Positions 49,216 to 57,764 of a stretch of 64,000 nt of DNA are shown here, one piece after another; positions within the stretch are counted from its first letter, which is position 1, and the number at the start of each line of letters is the position of its first letter. Origin of the DNA: Azotobacter bryophylli (GTDB taxonomy: Bacteria; Pseudomonadota; Gammaproteobacteria; Pseudomonadales; Pseudomonadaceae); assembly GCF_042643485.1 (NCBI RefSeq), contig NZ_JBHRSJ010000010.1:1-64000 (forward strand), written 5' to 3'. A program made the translations under genes and the position numbers. The notes below the pieces were generated by a model, which was not told the DNA's origin, searched no databases, and was given only the letters and a program-made list of their open reading frames with translations.

Positions 49216-50160
49216 CTATAAGTCGAGCGTAAGGGTGCTGCCACAACGGCCGCGGGAGACACAGGGCATCAGGGCGGTGGCGCGCTCTTCCTCGCTGAGG
49301 TAGCTGTCGCGGTGCTCCACGTCGCCCTTCAGGAAGGGGGTCGTGCACTGGCCGCAGACGCCGCCGCGGCACAGGTTGGGAACTTCCACCCCGGCCTGCT
49401 CCAGCGCTTCGAGCAGGCTGGTGTCGCCGGGGACCTCGATGCGCTTGCCGCTGGAGGCCAGTTCGGCGACGAAAGGCGAGCCGGGCTCGGCCGCGGCGAA
49501 GGCTTCCCAGTGCACCCGCTTGTCGGCCCAGCCCAGGCGGGCGGCGGTTTCACGTACGTCGTCGATCAGGGCCTGCGGTCCGCAGACGTAGACATGGCTG
49601 CCCAGCGGCCGCTCGGCCAGCGCCTCGCCCAGGTCTAGGCGCCGCCCGGCGGCGGCGTCGTAGGCGTGGAAGCGCTCGCCCAGGCGCTCGGCCAGCTCGG
49701 CGCGGTAGGCGTCGGTCAGGCCGCCGCGGCAGGCGTAGTGCAGCTCGAAGCTGGCGCCGCGGCGCTCCAGTTCGGCGATGTAGGCGAGGAACGGGGTGAT
49801 GCCGATCCCGCCGGCCACCAGCACGTGATGGCGGGCCTGGGAGCTCGGCGCGAACAGGTTGGCCGGCGGCGAGAGCTGCAGGCGGTCGCCCTCCTTGACC
49901 TGCTCGTGCAGGAAGCGCGAACCGCCGCGGGAGTCGTCCTGCAGGCGCACGGCGATACGGTAGCTCGAAGGCTCGGACGGGTCGCCGAGCAGCGAATAGG
50001 CGTTGCGCAGGGCGCGGCCGGGCACCGGCAGGTGCACCTGCACGTGGCTGCCGGCGGAGAAGCGCGGCAGCTTGCCGTCGACGGCGGCAAAGGTGAATTC
50101 GCGCACCAGCGGCGTCAGCTGGCGGATGGTCTTGACTTCGACGTCGAGCAGCGGGTTCAT
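49216..50160 (-). CDS. dmmB: dimethylamine monooxygenase reductase (PDR type)
   Basis: Passes electrons from NAD(P)H to the haem subunit. 314 residues: FMN/NAD reductase module (about 1-225; FSAGSHVQVHLP, RNAYSLLGDP, VAGGIGITPFLAY) and a C-terminal plant-type ferredoxin with Cys264, Cys269, Cys272 and Cys300 (C-x4-C-x2-C-x27-C). Same layout as vanillate demethylase VanB, but the flanking DUF3445 gene defines its partner. The ATG overlaps the dmmA stop by 4 bp. Confidence 0.88.
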   Translation of the reverse strand: MNPLLDVEVKTIRQLTPLVREFTFAAVDGKLPRFSAGSHVQVHLPVPGRALRNAYSLLGDPSEPSSYRIAVRLQDDSRGGSRFLHEQVKEGDRLQLSPPANLFAPSSQARHHVLVAGGIGITPFLAYIAELERRGASFELHYACRGGLTDAYRAELAERLGERFHAYDAAAGRRLDLGEALAERPLGSHVYVCGPQALIDDVRETAARLGWADKRVHWEAFAAAEPGSPFVAELASSGKRIEVPGDTSLLEALEQAGVEVPNLCRGGVCGQCTTPFLKGDVEHRDSYLSEEERATALMPCVSRGRCGSTLTLDL

Positions 50161-50705
50161 GCCTTGTCCTCCCCGTGCGGATGGTCCGGATCGATGCAGA
50201 CGCCCATGTAGGCGCCGAGACGCTGGGAGAAGTGATCGCGCACCAGCAGGTGCACACCGCAGCCGGTGCAGACCGTCTCCCCTTCGGCGCCGATGCTCTG
50301 CCGGGTCGAGCAATGCACGCAGTACATCTCGCGGCGCTCGCCGGTCTTAATCAGTTCGATTTCCTCGCCCAGGAGGCCGGCGTTGCGCGCCAAGGCGCTG
50401 ACCTGCCAGAGGAAGCTCTCGTCGCCGCAGACGTACAGACGGGTGCCCACCGGCGACCAGGACAGCAGATCGCGCAACTTGGTTTCGAGCATCTGCGGAT
50501 CGTTGCAGCCCTGCCCGGCATCGCCCTGCAGGCTGAGCATCGTCAGCGGCTGCCCGGCGGACTGCAGGCGCTCGTGCAGATCGGCGGCGGCCTGCAGGGT
50601 CGCGTTCTGCACGACCAGCAGGCGCCGACTGGCGGGCAAGATCGTTTCTGGTAACGGCGCGTACACCGGCTTGCTGGCCATGGTTCCGGCAGCTTCGTGA
50701 CTCAT
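50157..50705 (-). CDS. dmmA: dimethylamine monooxygenase small subunit with zinc ribbon
   Basis: 182 residues. The N-terminal two thirds look like a reductase-type nucleotide/flavin fold without clear motif (RRLLVVQNATLQAA, TRLYVCGDESFLW); the C-terminus has a zinc-ribbon Cys129-x2-Cys132-x13-Cys146-x2-Cys149 and a further Cys170. First gene of the operon. ATG at 50705 is preceded by GAGGG at 8 nt; an upstream TTG would add 6 residues. Exact role in the complex is unknown to me. Confidence 0.8.
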   Translation of the reverse strand: MSHEAAGTMASKPVYAPLPETILPASRRLLVVQNATLQAAADLHERLQSAGQPLTMLSLQGDAGQGCNDPQMLETKLRDLLSWSPVGTRLYVCGDESFLWQVSALARNAGLLGEEIELIKTGERREMYCVHCSTRQSIGAEGETVCTGCGVHLLVRDHFSQRLGAYMGVCIDPDHPHGEDKA

Positions 50706-50793
50706 CGTGTGACCCTCGCGCAATTCGGCCGATCAGGGCGCTGTCCTGGAGCCGAAAAAATTATCGAGAAGAACATTTTGTTCATCACAGGAA

Positions 50794-50809
50794 AGCATCA
50801 TGCATGCCA
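50794..50809 (-). promoter_or_regulatory. sigma-54 promoter of dmmABCD
   Basis: Minus-strand TGGCATG-CATG-ATGC keeps GG and GC at exact spacing and differs from consensus only at -12 (ATGC for TTGC) and one -24 base. Predicted start near 50784, about 78 nt before the dmmA ATG. Confidence 0.65.
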
Positions 50810-50928
50810 GGATTTAGTAACTGCATGATTTACAAGGGCTTTTATTTGTTTGAACACGAAAAGCGTGGATTTCAGCGCTGACGGAGCGCCGATTCGTGCA
50901 CAACCCTTGATCGCGGACGCCCGAAAAG

Positions 50929-50943
50929 GCGCCATTTGGATGC
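50929..50943. promoter_or_regulatory. possible NtrC-like site upstream of dmmA
   Basis: GCGCC-ATTTG-GATGC matches the NtrC palindrome GCACC-N5-GGTGC at 8 of 10 positions and lies about 150 bp upstream of the predicted dmm start, normal enhancer distance. Imperfect, so only a candidate. Confidence 0.35.
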
Positions 50944-51503
50944 AGCCGGGGAGAAAAATCCCCGGACGTGCGGCGATGCCCATGAGCCTTTTGCGGGGAA
51001 AGAAAGAGTCCGCCAAGACTGGCCGAACCCGTGAACCGTGGTTATCGACGGACCGCCGTTAATTAGGGAAGAGGCACCTCGCCGCAATAGCCTTATATTC
51101 AGTAAGGCCATTGCTCGACCCTACCCGGAAACAATCCCGACCACTAACTAAAAGCAACTTTCTTCTATTGCCGAAAGAGTCAACCCGAACACTCTCGCGT
51201 ATTCCGAGCGGAACTCGGAAAGTTCCGATTCCGCAACTAACGACACGCCCGCTATATTCGCCGCCCGCACCGAACACCGACCGGAAAATAAATAATCCCA
51301 TTTCAGTGCATCTCGCCTGATAACAAACCAAAACGGGGCACACGTATTGGCGGGGCCTTGGGACCTGTTCTTCATCCAATTGCAACCGGAAACACCCAAA
51401 GCAGTGCACCAACCTTCATGCAATGCACTTCCTTGATGCATTTCTACCCGTCATGGCCCGCTGCCACGGCCATTTCCCTCGTTTCCATGGATTTTTCACA
51501 AGT

Positions 51504-51519
51504 TGGCAAGGCATGTGCT
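51504..51519 (+). promoter_or_regulatory. candidate sigma-54 promoter of the porin gene
   Basis: TGGCAAG-GCAT-GTGC has the full -24 box and correct spacing; -12 is GTGC instead of TTGC. It would give a long leader of about 180 nt to the ATG at 51713. Confidence 0.45.
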
Positions 51520-51712
51520 TAGGAGGTTCCCGAGCTAGCGTAAAAGCAAATAAGCGCTGACACGCCGCACACAACTTTGACTCTTGCTCTCGATGAAACG
51601 AAGAACAACTTCGGAAGCCGCCGGAAATGGATAGCCAGGCAACTGCTAACAGTTCCGATCGAACATCGAGCGCATGTATCGAACGAATTAGAGACTGAGG
51701 GGAGATAAAACA

Positions 51713-53092
51713 ATGGCAGGAAGTATCCGCCCGATAACCAGGCTGGCCTCCGCCGGCGCGCTGGTCGCAGGGTTGCAGCTGATGGGCGGCACGGCAGCCC
51801 ATGCCTTCGAGGTTTACTCCGACGAGGAAAGCAAGACCAAGCTGGACGCCAAACTCAGCGCTGTGTACGGCTTCTTCAGCAGCCAGAAGAGCTACAACGG
51901 CTTCGCTCAGGGCCAGCAGCACCATGGCCGGACCAACTGGCACGAAGGCTATGCAAAGTACGGCGTGTACGGCGAAACCGGCTTCGGCCTGCCGGCCGGC
52001 AGCACCATCTACGGCGGCCTATCCGCCATTTCCAGCGGCACCTGGGGCGACGGCGACGCCGGCGGCTTCAGTAGCGGTCACGAATACCGCACCGCCTTCG
52101 AAGAAACCTACGGCGGCTGGAAATCCGGCAATCTCTTCCCCTTCCTCGGCGAGAACGGTCTGGACATCTCCGGTGGTAGCCAGAACCTGGTGATCGGCAA
52201 GGGCTTCATCATCAACAACGACATGTTCCAGTACGGCGACACCTTCGGCAAATCGTACGACCGCGGCGGCATGTACTACCTCTCCGGCCGTTCGGCGTTC
52301 GACAAGACCGCCGTGGTGCGCGTGGGCGGAGCCAGCGGTCCGCGCGGCGAGTTCGCCTGGGTCAAGTCCGACAACATGGGCCAGGGCGCCATGGAATTCG
52401 CCTTGGCCAACCTGGAGTACAACGCCGAAAACAGTTCCGTGGCCTTCATGTACTTGAAGGGTATCGACGTCAGCCAGAGAGCCGCGCGCGAGTTTGCCGA
52501 CTACTTCGCCGAGCGGGACGGCATGGACCTGTACAACCTGCGCGGCAGCACCAACGCCGGCATCGAGAACCTGACCCTCGACATGGAACTGGTCTACGAG
52601 GACAAGGTCAGCGACGGCTTCGCCGGCTATGCGGCAGCGGCCTACGACTTCGCCGACGTGGCCTGGACCCCGCGCCTGAGCTACCGCTACTCGCGCTTCT
52701 CCAAGCACTACGACGCACTGTTCTTCGGCTACCAGCGCTACGGTACCTGGTGGCAGGGCGAGGTCGCCGGCGACTACTCCGGCCCGTACAACATGAACAG
52801 CGATATCCACCAGCTGAGCCTGTTGCTGCACCCGCACGAAACCGTGACCCTCGGTGCCAACGCCTACCACTTCCACACCATCGACAGCCACCAGAAATAC
52901 GCTGGCAACAACGTCAACGCGTCCGGCGACGAACTGGACCTGTACATGGAATGGGCGCCGACCCCGACCTATTACGTCGCCCCGCTCCTGGGCCTCTACA
53001 AGCCGCATCATGACCGTGCCCACGGCGGTACCCAGAACGGCGACAACAACCTGAACGTCTACCTGCAGATGATCGTCGGCCTGTACTTCTAA
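51713..53092 (+). CDS. outer-membrane porin-like beta-barrel protein
   Basis: 459 residues. Signal peptide to about Ala31 (..GGTAAHA), then a chain with alternating aromatic strands throughout and a C-terminal phenylalanine (..MIVGLYF), the usual insertion signal of outer-membrane barrels. Best comparison is with alginate-export/OprD-like specific porins, not certain. Located between dmm and the mgs/gma cluster and with a sigma-54-like promoter, so it may be the entry route for methylated amines. Followed by a strong terminator. Confidence 0.8.
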   Translation: MAGSIRPITRLASAGALVAGLQLMGGTAAHAFEVYSDEESKTKLDAKLSAVYGFFSSQKSYNGFAQGQQHHGRTNWHEGYAKYGVYGETGFGLPAGSTIYGGLSAISSGTWGDGDAGGFSSGHEYRTAFEETYGGWKSGNLFPFLGENGLDISGGSQNLVIGKGFIINNDMFQYGDTFGKSYDRGGMYYLSGRSAFDKTAVVRVGGASGPRGEFAWVKSDNMGQGAMEFALANLEYNAENSSVAFMYLKGIDVSQRAAREFADYFAERDGMDLYNLRGSTNAGIENLTLDMELVYEDKVSDGFAGYAAAAYDFADVAWTPRLSYRYSRFSKHYDALFFGYQRYGTWWQGEVAGDYSGPYNMNSDIHQLSLLLHPHETVTLGANAYHFHTIDSHQKYAGNNVNASGDELDLYMEWAPTPTYYVAPLLGLYKPHHDRAHGGTQNGDNNLNVYLQMIVGLYF

Positions 53093-53157
53093 GCGACAGT
53101 CAGCCCGTAAGCCACAGCCGGAGCGAACCCGGGGCCTCTTCCGGATTCGCCCTTTCC

Positions 53158-53189
53158 AAAGGTGCAGCCATCTGCACCTTTCTTTTTTT
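53158..53189 (+). terminator. rho-independent terminator of the porin gene
   Basis: Perfect 10-bp arms AAAGGTGCAG/CTGCACCTTT with 4-nt loop, followed by CTTTTTTT. Located 66 bp after the porin stop codon. Confidence 0.92.
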
Positions 53190-53317
53190 CCGGACGGACG
53201 ACGCCCGGATACCGCCCGCAATCTCCCGCAGCCCGGCGCCGCGACGAAAACACGCTCCCTTCCCCCGGCATTTCCCGACGAGTGGTAGCATCCCCGCGAA
53301 TACCGGGGGATATGTCC

Positions 53318-53632
53318 ATGAGCCGTACCTTGATCGCCTACCTGATGGGCGCCGCCCTGCTGACGGCGGCGAGCGCCGGAGCACGGGCCACCACACTGCG
53401 CTGCTCCGACGGACTGGTCGACGAGGGCGATCTCAGCGCCGAGGTGCTGCGCAAGTGCGGCGAGCCGGACGACCGCGAAGTGATAGGTCCGGCCCTCGAC
53501 AACCGCGGATATCCCGTGCGCGGCTCGGCCACCATCGAGCACTGGGTCTACGGCCCGCACAACGGCATGTACCAGTACCTGCGCTTCATCGACGGGCGGC
53601 TGGTGGAGACCAGGAACAAGCGCGACGACTGA
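53318..53632 (+). CDS. DUF2845 periplasmic protein
   Basis: 104 residues with a signal peptide (about 1-25, ..AGARA). The mature part starts TTLRCSDGLVDEGD and contains VLRKCGEPDDRE and a C-terminal YLRFIDGRLVET typical of DUF2845. Function unknown. GGGGGA at 7 nt selects ATG 53318; the ATG two codons upstream is possible. Confidence 0.75.
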   Translation: MSRTLIAYLMGAALLTAASAGARATTLRCSDGLVDEGDLSAEVLRKCGEPDDREVIGPALDNRGYPVRGSATIEHWVYGPHNGMYQYLRFIDGRLVETRNKRDD

Positions 53633-53665
53633 GTCGCCGTCCCCGACGGGAAAAAGCAGGTCCGC

Positions 53666-54067
53666 CTACTGACGGGCGGAAGTCTCCGGCCGGTACAGGC
53701 GCACGTTCTCCTGCTCGTTGGGATCGTTGCGGGCGATGATGGCAACGGCGCTTTCCGTCTGGCTCAGATTGCGCGGCTGGTGCGGCACGCCGGCGGGAAT
53801 GAAGAGGAAGTCGCCCGCCTCGTTCACCACCGACTTCTCCAGGCCCTCGCCGTAGCGGGTTTCCACCCGGCCCTGGAGCAGGTAGATGGCCGTTTCGAAG
53901 CCCTGGTGATAGTGCGGCTCGGCCTGCGCCCCCGGCGGGATCACCACCCGGTGCATGCAGATGCCGGTGGCGCCGGCGTTGCGCCCGGAGATGCCGAAGA
54001 AGGTCGGCAGCCGCTGCAGCGTTTCCGAGCTCGCCTCGGGCCGTACCGTGACCAGATCCCCGCCCAT
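53666..54067 (-). CDS. small cupin-domain protein
   Basis: 133 residues, single cupin barrel with motif 1 PPGAQAEPHYHQGFETAIYLLQ (shown here only as key residues His-x-His, Glu) and motif 2 GDFLFIPAGVPHQ. Probably binds a metal; substrate unknown. Start at 54067 preceded by GGAGGTGAGG. Downstream of amt on the same strand, but separated by a terminator. Confidence 0.8.
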   Translation of the reverse strand: MGGDLVTVRPEASSETLQRLPTFFGISGRNAGATGICMHRVVIPPGAQAEPHYHQGFETAIYLLQGRVETRYGEGLEKSVVNEAGDFLFIPAGVPHQPRNLSQTESAVAIIARNDPNEQENVRLYRPETSARQ

Positions 54068-54111
54068 GGCCTCACCTCCGCCGTCGAACCGTTTTTCCCC
54101 GCACAAAGCAA

Positions 54112-54134
54112 AACGCCGGGCAATGCCCGGCGTT
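54112..54134. terminator. terminator of the second amt gene
   Basis: Perfect 11-bp arms (54112-54122 and 54124-54134), 21 bp after the amt stop codon on the minus strand, followed there by TTTTGCTTTG. Confidence 0.8.
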
Positions 54135-54154
54135 CCGTTGTCACTGCGTGCTAC

Positions 54155-55483
54155 TCAGACACTGTAGGCCCGCTCGTTGTGCTCCGCCAGGTCGAGGCCG
54201 ATCTCCTCATCCTCCTCGGCCACGCGCAGGCCGATGATCAGGTCGACCACCTTGAGGATCACCCAGCTGACCGCGAAGCAGTAGACGAAGGTGAAGGCCA
54301 CGCTCTTGATCTGGGCCCAGACCTGGGTCACGACCTCGGAGCCCTCCACGTAGCCGCCCAGGCTCGGCGCGCAGAACACGCCGGTGAGGATGGCACCGAT
54401 GATGCCGCCCACGCCGTGCAGGCCGAACACGTCCAGGCTGTCGTCGTAGCCCAGGCGCTGCTTGAGATGGGTCACGGCGAGGAAGCAGCCCATGCCGGTC
54501 AGCAGGCCGATGGCAAGGGCGCCGCCCGGGCCGACGTAGGCGCAGGCCGGGGTGATGCCGACCAGGCCGGCCAGGGCGCCGGAGGCCAGACCCAGGGCGC
54601 TGGCGCGGCCGGTCTTGATCATCTCGATCAGCATCCAGCCGACGATGCCGGCGCAGGCGCCGAGCTGGGTAGCCAGCATGGTCACCCCGGAGAGGTTGCT
54701 GACCCCAGCCACCGAGCCGACGTTGAAGCCGAACCAGCCGACCCACAGCAGCGCGGCGCCGGTCATGGCCAGCGGCAGGTTGTGCGGTTTCATGGCGGTA
54801 TGCGGATAGCCCTTGCGCTTGCCCAGCATCACGCAGGCAGCCAGGGCGGCGACGCCCGAGTTGATGTGCACCGCGGTGCCGCCAGCGAAGTCCAGCGCGC
54901 CCCAGTTGTGCATCAGCGCACCCGGGCCGCCCCAGACCATGTGCGCCATGGGCGCGTAGACGAAGGTGAACCACAGGGCCATGAACACCACCGCGGCGAC
55001 GAACTTCATGCGCTCGGCGAAGGCGCCGGCGATCAGCGCCGGCGTGATGATGGCGAAGCTGAGCTGGAAGGTGATGAACACCCCTTCCGGCATGCCCAGC
55101 ACCAGGCTGTCGGCCTTGAGGCCGGCGAGCATCACGCGCTCGAGCCCGCCGACGAAACTGTGCAGGTTGAATTCACCGGCGACCATGCCGGTCGTGTCGA
55201 TCACCAGGCTATAGCCGTAGATCACCCAGAGCACGCCGATCACGCCGGCGGCACCCAGGCACTGGGTGAACACCGAGAGCATGTTCTTGGCCCGCAACAT
55301 GCCGCCGTAGAACAGTGCCAGGCCGGGCAGGCACATGCAGATCACCAGCGCGGTCGCGGTCATCATCCAGGCGCTCACGCCGGTATCCAGGGTTTGCTCC
55401 TCGGCGTACGCCAGGGGGGCGAACACCGTCAAGAGCAGTGGCAATGCACGACCGAGCGTGCGGCGTAATGGAGTGATCAACAT
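54155..55483 (-). CDS. amtB: second ammonium/methylammonium transporter (Amt family)
   Basis: 442 residues with signal peptide (about 1-26, ..APLAYAEE) and eleven helices; motifs LFYGGMLRAKNMLS and DDSLDVFGLHGVGGI. Only about moderately similar to the first Amt at 21848, so not a recent duplicate. It follows mgsC by 199 bp on the same strand, which suggests co-regulation with N-methylglutamate synthesis. ATG 55483 preceded by AGGAG. No glnK nearby. Confidence 0.9.
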   Translation of the reverse strand: MLITPLRRTLGRALPLLLTVFAPLAYAEEQTLDTGVSAWMMTATALVICMCLPGLALFYGGMLRAKNMLSVFTQCLGAAGVIGVLWVIYGYSLVIDTTGMVAGEFNLHSFVGGLERVMLAGLKADSLVLGMPEGVFITFQLSFAIITPALIAGAFAERMKFVAAVVFMALWFTFVYAPMAHMVWGGPGALMHNWGALDFAGGTAVHINSGVAALAACVMLGKRKGYPHTAMKPHNLPLAMTGAALLWVGWFGFNVGSVAGVSNLSGVTMLATQLGACAGIVGWMLIEMIKTGRASALGLASGALAGLVGITPACAYVGPGGALAIGLLTGMGCFLAVTHLKQRLGYDDSLDVFGLHGVGGIIGAILTGVFCAPSLGGYVEGSEVVTQVWAQIKSVAFTFVYCFAVSWVILKVVDLIIGLRVAEEDEEIGLDLAEHNERAYSV

Positions 55484-55682
55484 CGTATAGCTCCTGAAGC
55501 GTGGGGAAATCTTGTTGGCAGCTTTCGAGTGTTGCATTCGGTAAGCGATGGACCCGGACCCTGGTCGCCGAAACCTCGGCTCGGGCCTCTTCTTTCTCCA
55601 TCCATCGCCCGAGGAATCTATCGGAACGGCGGCCGGCACCCTCCCCCGGTGCACGGAGCCTGTCGGCCGCCGTCCGTCCCGC

Positions 55683-57008
55683 TTAGTAGGTACCCTGACC
55701 CGGGACCCAGCCGGTGCCGGCCAGCGGTACGCGGGCCATGGCCGCCGCCTCGACGGTCAGCGCCACCAGGTCTTCCGGATCGAGGTTGTGCAGGTGCGAC
55801 TTGCCGCAGGCGCGGGCCATGGTCTGGGCTTCCAGCACCAGCACGCGCAGGTAGTTGGCCAGACGGCGACCGCCCTCCACCGGATCGAGGCGCTTGGACA
55901 GCTCCGGATCCTGGGTGGTGATGCCGGCCGGGTCGCGGCCGTTCTGCCAGTCGTCGTAGTAGCCGGCGGCCGAACCGATCTTCTTCAGTTCGTCGTCCAG
56001 GCGCGGGTGGTTGTCGCCCAGGGCGATCAGCGCCGCGGTACCGATCGCCACCGCGTCGGCGCCCAGGGCCATGGCCTTGGCCACGTCGGCGCCGGTGCGG
56101 ATGCCGCCGGAGACGATCAGCTGGACCTTGCGGTGCATGTCCATTTCCTGCAGGGCCTGCACGGCCTGCGGGATGGCGGAGAGGATCGGGATACCCACGT
56201 GCTCGATGAACACTTCCTGGGTGGCCGCGGTGCCGCCCTGCATGCCGTCGAGGACGATCACGTCGGCGCCGGCCTTCACCGCCAGCTTGACGTCGTAGTA
56301 CGGGCGGCTGGCGCCGATCTTCACGTAGATCGGTTTTTCCCAGTCGGTGATCTCGCGGATCTCGGCGATCTTGATCGCCAGGTCGTCCGGACCGGTCCAG
56401 TCCGGGTGACGGCAGGCGCTACGCTGGTCGACGCCGATCGGCAGGCAGCGCATGCCGGCGACGCGCTCGGTGACCTTCATGCCCAGCAGCATGCCGCCGC
56501 CGCCCGGCTTGGCGCCCTGGCCCAGCACCACTTCGATGGCGTCGGCCTTGCGCAGGTCGTCCGGGTTCATGCCGTAGCGCGACGGCAGGTACTGGTAGAC
56601 CAGGTGCTTGGACTGGCCGCGCTCTTCCGGGGTCATGCCGCCGTCGCCGGTGGTGGTGCTGGTGCCGGCGATGCTGGCGCCACGGCCGAGGGCTTCCTTG
56701 GCGTTGGCCGACAGGGCGCCGAAGCTCATGCCGGCGATGGTGACCGGAATCTTCAGGTGGATCGGCTTCTTGGCGAAGCGGGTGCCGAGCACCACTTCGG
56801 TGCCGCACTTCTCGCGGTAGCCTTCCAGCGGGTAGCGGGACATGCTGGCGCCGAGCAGCAGCAGGTCGTCGAAGTGCGGCAGCTTGCGCTTGGTGCCGCC
56901 GCCGCGGATGTCATAGATGCCGGTTTCGGCGGCGCGCTGGATTTCCTGGATGGTCAGGCGATCGAAGGTGGCGGATTCGCGCAGCACCGGAGGTAATTTT
57001 TCGCTCAT
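55683..57008 (-). CDS. mgsC: N-methylglutamate synthase subunit C (FMN domain, glutamate-synthase-like)
   Basis: Transfers the methylamino group from gamma-glutamylmethylamide to 2-oxoglutarate. 441 residues homologous to the FMN-binding central domain of glutamate synthase: MSFGALSANAKEALGRGA, TGDGGMTPEERG, GQGAKPGGGG and DGMQGGTAATQ. A Cys-containing segment CLPIGVDQRSACRHPDW is near the usual Fe-S region. In organisms without methylamine use similar genes are called glxD; the gmaS and dmm neighbours support MgsC here. Confidence 0.88.
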   Translation of the reverse strand: MSEKLPPVLRESATFDRLTIQEIQRAAETGIYDIRGGGTKRKLPHFDDLLLLGASMSRYPLEGYREKCGTEVVLGTRFAKKPIHLKIPVTIAGMSFGALSANAKEALGRGASIAGTSTTTGDGGMTPEERGQSKHLVYQYLPSRYGMNPDDLRKADAIEVVLGQGAKPGGGGMLLGMKVTERVAGMRCLPIGVDQRSACRHPDWTGPDDLAIKIAEIREITDWEKPIYVKIGASRPYYDVKLAVKAGADVIVLDGMQGGTAATQEVFIEHVGIPILSAIPQAVQALQEMDMHRKVQLIVSGGIRTGADVAKAMALGADAVAIGTAALIALGDNHPRLDDELKKIGSAAGYYDDWQNGRDPAGITTQDPELSKRLDPVEGGRRLANYLRVLVLEAQTMARACGKSHLHNLDPEDLVALTVEAAAMARVPLAGTGWVPGQGTY

Positions 57009-57069
57009 GTCTGTACTCCTCGTGGCCGGATGGCTGTCTGTGCGCCATCCGGACCTGAATCGGTGATGA

Positions 57070-57753
57070 TCAGTAGGCGGACGCGTTGTCGACCTTGAAG
57101 TTGTAGAGCTGGCGGGCCGAGCCGTAGCGCTTGAAGCTGGCCGGGTCCTCGGCGAAGCCGGCGCGGTTGAGCAGCTCCTTCAGCTCCTCCAGGTGCTCGG
57201 CGCGCATCTCCTTCTCGATGCAGTCGGAGCCCAGGGACTTGACCGTGCCCTTGACGTAGATGCGGGTCTCGTACAGCGAGTCGCCCAGCGCGTCGCCGGC
57301 GTCGCCGCAGACCACCAGACGGCCGGCCTGGCCCATGAAGCAGCTCATGTGGCCGATGCTGCCGCCGACCACGATGTCGACGCCCTTCATGGAGATGCCG
57401 CAGCGCGCGCCGGCATCGCCCTCGATCACCAGCAGACCGCCGTGGGCGGTGGCGCCGGCGGCCTGGGAGGCGCTGCCCTTCACCCGCACCACGCCGGACA
57501 TCATGTTCTCGGCCACGCCGACGCCGACGTTACCGTGCACGGTGATGGTGGCCTTCTGGTTCATGCCGGCGCAGTAGTAGCCGGCGTGGCCCTGGATATC
57601 GATGGTCAGGGCTTCGTTCACGCCCACGGCGAGGTTGTGCTTGCCGGCGGGGTTGTTCACCACCCACTCGCGCTCTTCGAGGGTTTTCGCCTGGTCGTGC
57701 AGGGCCTGGTTCAGTTCGCGCACTTCGGCAGTGGAAAGATCGATGGTTTTCAT
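57070..57753 (-). CDS. mgsB: N-methylglutamate synthase subunit B (GXGXG domain)
   Basis: 227 residues, equivalent to the C-terminal beta-helix domain of glutamate synthase, with repeated G-x-x-G units (GHAGYYCAGMNQKATITVHG, GNVGVGVAENMMSG, GDAGARCGISMKG). It is structural and links the glutaminase-like and FMN subunits. Start at 57753, 11 bp after mgsA; 61 bp before mgsC. Confidence 0.88.
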   Translation of the reverse strand: MKTIDLSTAEVRELNQALHDQAKTLEEREWVVNNPAGKHNLAVGVNEALTIDIQGHAGYYCAGMNQKATITVHGNVGVGVAENMMSGVVRVKGSASQAAGATAHGGLLVIEGDAGARCGISMKGVDIVVGGSIGHMSCFMGQAGRLVVCGDAGDALGDSLYETRIYVKGTVKSLGSDCIEKEMRAEHLEELKELLNRAGFAEDPASFKRYGSARQLYNFKVDNASAY

Positions 57754-57764
57754 GTGTGCGCTCC

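Larger units (their letters stand above)
50706..51712. other. 1.0-kb divergent intergenic region between dmmA and the porin gene
   Basis: No gene is recognised. The AT content is higher than around it and the open frames (for example about 51059-51412 minus) have no ribosome site or familiar sequence. It carries the dmm sigma-54 promoter, a small hairpin (50946-50965), an NtrC-like palindrome (50929-50943) and a second sigma-54-like element (51504-51519) towards the porin. The length suits a bidirectional regulatory region or a lost gene. Confidence 0.6.

Noticed and set aside
52019..53560. A 513-residue minus-strand frame across the porin and DUF2845 genes
   Set aside because: Crosses a strong terminator and two good genes on the other strand, and shows the composition of a shadow frame.
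53666..54067. Cupin gene as a member of the mgs/amt operon
   Set aside because: A good terminator (54112-54134) stands between amt and the cupin gene, and the cupin has its own ribosome site.
53780..55468. Long plus-strand frame over the second amt gene
   Set aside because: Antisense shadow of an Amt gene with eleven helices and a signal peptide; His/Gln/Gly-rich and without family features.
55484..55682. Sigma-54 promoter or NtrC site before the second amt
   Set aside because: No GG-N10-GC element on the minus strand. GCACC and GGTGC at 55636-55652 have 7 nt between them, not the 5 nt of an NtrC site.
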